Below are positions 62,564-64,000 of a stretch of 64,000 nucleotides of DNA, piece by piece. The notes beneath the pieces are model-generated. The model saw only the letters and a program-made list of their open reading frames with translations. It was not told the DNA's origin and did not search any database. Numbering within the stretch: position 1 is the stretch's first letter; each line of letters opens with the position of its first letter. Source of the DNA: Cellulomonas sp. APG4. Its GTDB lineage: Bacteria; Actinomycetota; Actinomycetes; Actinomycetales; Cellulomonadaceae. The DNA lies in contig NZ_JAACYI010000002.1 in the NCBI RefSeq assembly GCF_009996735.1, positions 62,001 through 126,000 on the forward strand, read 5' to 3'. A program made the translations under genes and the position numbers.

Positions 62564-63325
62564 ATGACCGCCGTGTTCCTGAAGTCCCGGGAGAGCGCTC
62601 CGGCGGGCTTCTTCGCCTGCGAGGCCGCGGGGCTGCGGTGGTTGGCGGACGCACGGGGGCCACGCGTGGTCCGTGTCCTGGACGTGCGGGACGACGCGAT
62701 CGAGCTCGAGCGTCTGGAGCCGGCGCCGCCCACCGTCGCGTCGGCCGAGCAGCTCGGGACGGGGCTCGCGCGCATGCACGCGGCCCCCGCGGGGCACTTC
62801 GGCTCCCCGCCGCCGGGATGGCGGGGTGACGGGTTCTTCGGGCCGCTCTCCGAGCCCTACCCCCTGCTCGCCGGTGAGCACGTGCGCTGGGGTCAGCACT
62901 ACGCCCAGCACCGCGTGCGGCAGGTGCGGGACCTGTTGGCCACCCGTGCGGACACGCAGCTGCTCACGGGGCTCGACCGGCTCACCGAACGACTGCTGGA
63001 CGGCTTGTGGGACGACGACGAGCCACCGGCTCGCGTGCACGGCGACCTGTGGTCGGGCAACGTGGTGTGGACCGAGGCGGGCGCGACGCTCATCGACCCG
63101 GCCGCCCACTCGGGCCACCCGCTCGCCGACCTCGCGATGCTCGAGCTCTTCGGCCTGCCGTTCCTCCGTCACGTCGTCGCGGCGTACGAGGCGGCTCATC
63201 CCCTGCCGGACGGCTGGCGCGACCTCATCGGTCTGCACCAGGTCTACCCCGTGGGGATGCATGCGGTGCTGTTCGGCGGGGCCTACGTGGACCAGCTCAC
63301 CGAGCTGGTGGACCGCTACCGCTGA
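62564..63325 (+). CDS. Fructosamine kinase family protein
   Basis: A 253-aa kinase-like protein of the fructosamine/ketosamine-3-kinase family. The N-terminus FLKSRESAPAGFFACEAAGL holds the ATP-binding Lys, and HGDLWSGNV (about 157-165) is the catalytic loop with metal-binding Asp in LIDPAAHSG (about 175-183). It would phosphorylate ketoamine sugars so that glycated proteins or metabolites can be repaired or recycled. The ATG at 62564 matches the family start; an upstream in-frame ATG (62468) adds 32 basic residues and is unlikely. Three Leu codons are TTG, uncommon here. Confidence 0.88.
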   Translation: MTAVFLKSRESAPAGFFACEAAGLRWLADARGPRVVRVLDVRDDAIELERLEPAPPTVASAEQLGTGLARMHAAPAGHFGSPPPGWRGDGFFGPLSEPYPLLAGEHVRWGQHYAQHRVRQVRDLLATRADTQLLTGLDRLTERLLDGLWDDDEPPARVHGDLWSGNVVWTEAGATLIDPAAHSGHPLADLAMLELFGLPFLRHVVAAYEAAHPLPDGWRDLIGLHQVYPVGMHAVLFGGAYVDQLTELVDRYR

Positions 63326-63363
63326 CGGTCGATCGATCGGCCGGCGCCGGGCGGTGCGGTGCC

Positions 63364-63399
63364 GCTCGCGTGACCCGGCCACGGCCGGGCCACGCGAGC
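63364..63399. terminator. Bidirectional hairpin terminator
   Basis: GCTCGCGTG pairs with CACGCGAGC, and inside it CCCGGCC pairs with GGCCGGG, with one A-C mismatch between the two blocks. It lies between convergent genes. Confidence 0.8.
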
Positions 63400-63421
63400 C
63401 TTGCTGCGGGTCGGGTGCGGC

Positions 63422-63781
63422 TCAGCGCTCGCGGACGGTGAGCGTGACCACCTGACCGGGCTCGACGGTGCCCTCGTCGGGGCTCTGCGTGACGACCTGG
63501 TAGGCGGTCGGGTCCTCGACCTCGAGCGCGGCGCCGGTCTCGTCGACCACCTCGACCTCGAGGCCCAGGGCGGTCAGGTTCGCCTGTGCCGTCTCGAGCA
63601 CCAGGACGGTGACGTCAGGGATCTCGGCGGGGCCAGCCTCGGCACCCTCGTCGGTGGTCTCCTCGGTGGTCGAGGTCTCCTCGGTCTCGGGAGCGTCCTC
63701 GTCGGCCGCGCAACCGGCGGTCAGCAGAAGTGCGGCGGCGGCCAGCGCAGCGGCACCGGTCCGCAGGACGGAGTTCTTCAT
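63422..63781 (-). CDS. PASTA-domain lipoprotein
   Basis: A 119-aa exported lipoprotein: signal peptide with lipobox TAGC and Cys24, a Glu/Thr-rich spacer (25-52) and a single PASTA domain (about 53-118; IPDVTVLVLETAQANLTALG and VVTQSPDEGTVEPGQVVTLTV). PASTA domains bind peptidoglycan or beta-lactams in kinases and PBPs; a free single PASTA lipoprotein is small and its role is unknown. AGGAGGG is upstream of the ATG. TAGCGT (63892-63887) could be its -10, giving a leader of about 100 nt. Confidence 0.85.
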   Translation of the reverse strand: MKNSVLRTGAAALAAAALLLTAGCAADEDAPETEETSTTEETTDEGAEAGPAEIPDVTVLVLETAQANLTALGLEVEVVDETGAALEVEDPTAYQVVTQSPDEGTVEPGQVVTLTVRER

Positions 63782-64000
63782 CGTGTGTGCCCTCCTGAGG
63801 CGTCGTCATGGGCGCGTCGTGTGTGCGCCCTGCCCGGGACGGCTCGACCGAGAGTGCTCGGAGGAGCAGCCCACGGTGGCGCGACCACGCTACGCGCTCG
63901 CAACGACACCGACGCACGGGATTAACACGGGGAAGCCTCCGACGCCCCGGGGACGTGCGCGTGCCGGGGGCCCGACGTGATCATCGACACACCCGGGCGA

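Noticed and set aside
63977-64000. A GTG-initiated frame of eight codons running off the right edge
   Set aside because: No ribosome binding site or -10 hexamer at a useful distance, and eight codons are not enough to support a gene; the interval 63782-64000 otherwise shows only a possible -10 for the PASTA lipoprotein gene.

Overview
The window is about 64 kb of very GC-rich, gene-dense chromosome from an actinobacterium. The evidence is a complete Pup-proteasome locus (arc, dop, pup, prcB, prcA, pafA), the mycothiol ligase mshC, an ANTAR response regulator of the PdtaR type, frequent GTG starts, and many genes whose -10 hexamer lies 6-8 nt before the start codon. Gene content and order (trp cluster ending in lgt, the Trp-associated membrane protein, DUF5703, TIGR03085 and HGxxPAAW-type proteins) fit Micrococcales, most likely Cellulomonadaceae; the genus is an inference. 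I see no insertion sequence, prophage, CRISPR array or plasmid gene, and the region reads as core chromosome. No gene-free stretch exceeds 300 bp; the longest are 5562-5802, 12260-12448, 62385-62563 and 63782-64000.

Layout. 0-5.6 kb: branched-chain amino acid ABC transporter (livH with an extra exported N-terminal domain, livM, livG, livF) convergent with its binding protein livK. 5.8-7.9 kb: ANTAR response regulator, an odd leucine-type tRNA and a TerC-family protein. 8-12.3 kb: GntR regulator with prpD-prpB-prpC, the methylcitrate route for propionate. 12.4-15.8 kb: a small membrane protein, a sigma factor-ogt-alkA alkylation-repair operon and a divergent lipoprotein. 15.9-23.5 kb: pyruvate kinase and glutamate synthase (gltB-gltD). 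23.7-31.7 kb: a long minus-strand biosynthetic run, hisI-trpE-three or four small membrane proteins-trpC-trpB-trpA-lgt, which includes one frameshifted DUF4190 gene. 31.7-35.4 kb: a heterodimeric ABC exporter. 35.6-38 kb: TIGR03085 protein, hisF and an FKBP lipoprotein. 38-44.6 kb: the Pup-proteasome system. 44.7-54.6 kb: trmI, M50 protease, RecB-type nuclease, HAD phosphatase, PAC2 protein, mshC, CorA-type transporter, uppP and an aldo/keto reductase. 54.6-64 kb: two small proteins, a chemoreceptor, M20 and M3 peptidases, an acetyltransferase, alanine dehydrogenase, a fructosamine-kinase-like protein and a PASTA lipoprotein.

How it works together. Amino acid uptake (liv), glutamate and alanine nitrogen metabolism (gltBD, ald), tryptophan and histidine synthesis and peptide breakdown (proteasome, M3, M20) form a nitrogen and amino acid theme. 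Most operon junctions are 4-bp ATGA or GTGA overlaps, pointing to translational coupling, while first genes tend to carry a -10 hexamer 6-8 nt from the start codon, pointing to leaderless transcripts.

Main points for follow-up: a CAA-anticodon tRNA with a leucine-type D-arm but a short variable loop; a DevR/DosR-like GGGAC-N4-GTCCC box before livK with a related half-site at the pyk promoter; a sigma factor heading a DNA-alkylation repair operon; an asymmetric ABC exporter; a single-base frameshift in a DUF4190 gene; and an aldo/keto reductase without the usual catalytic histidine.
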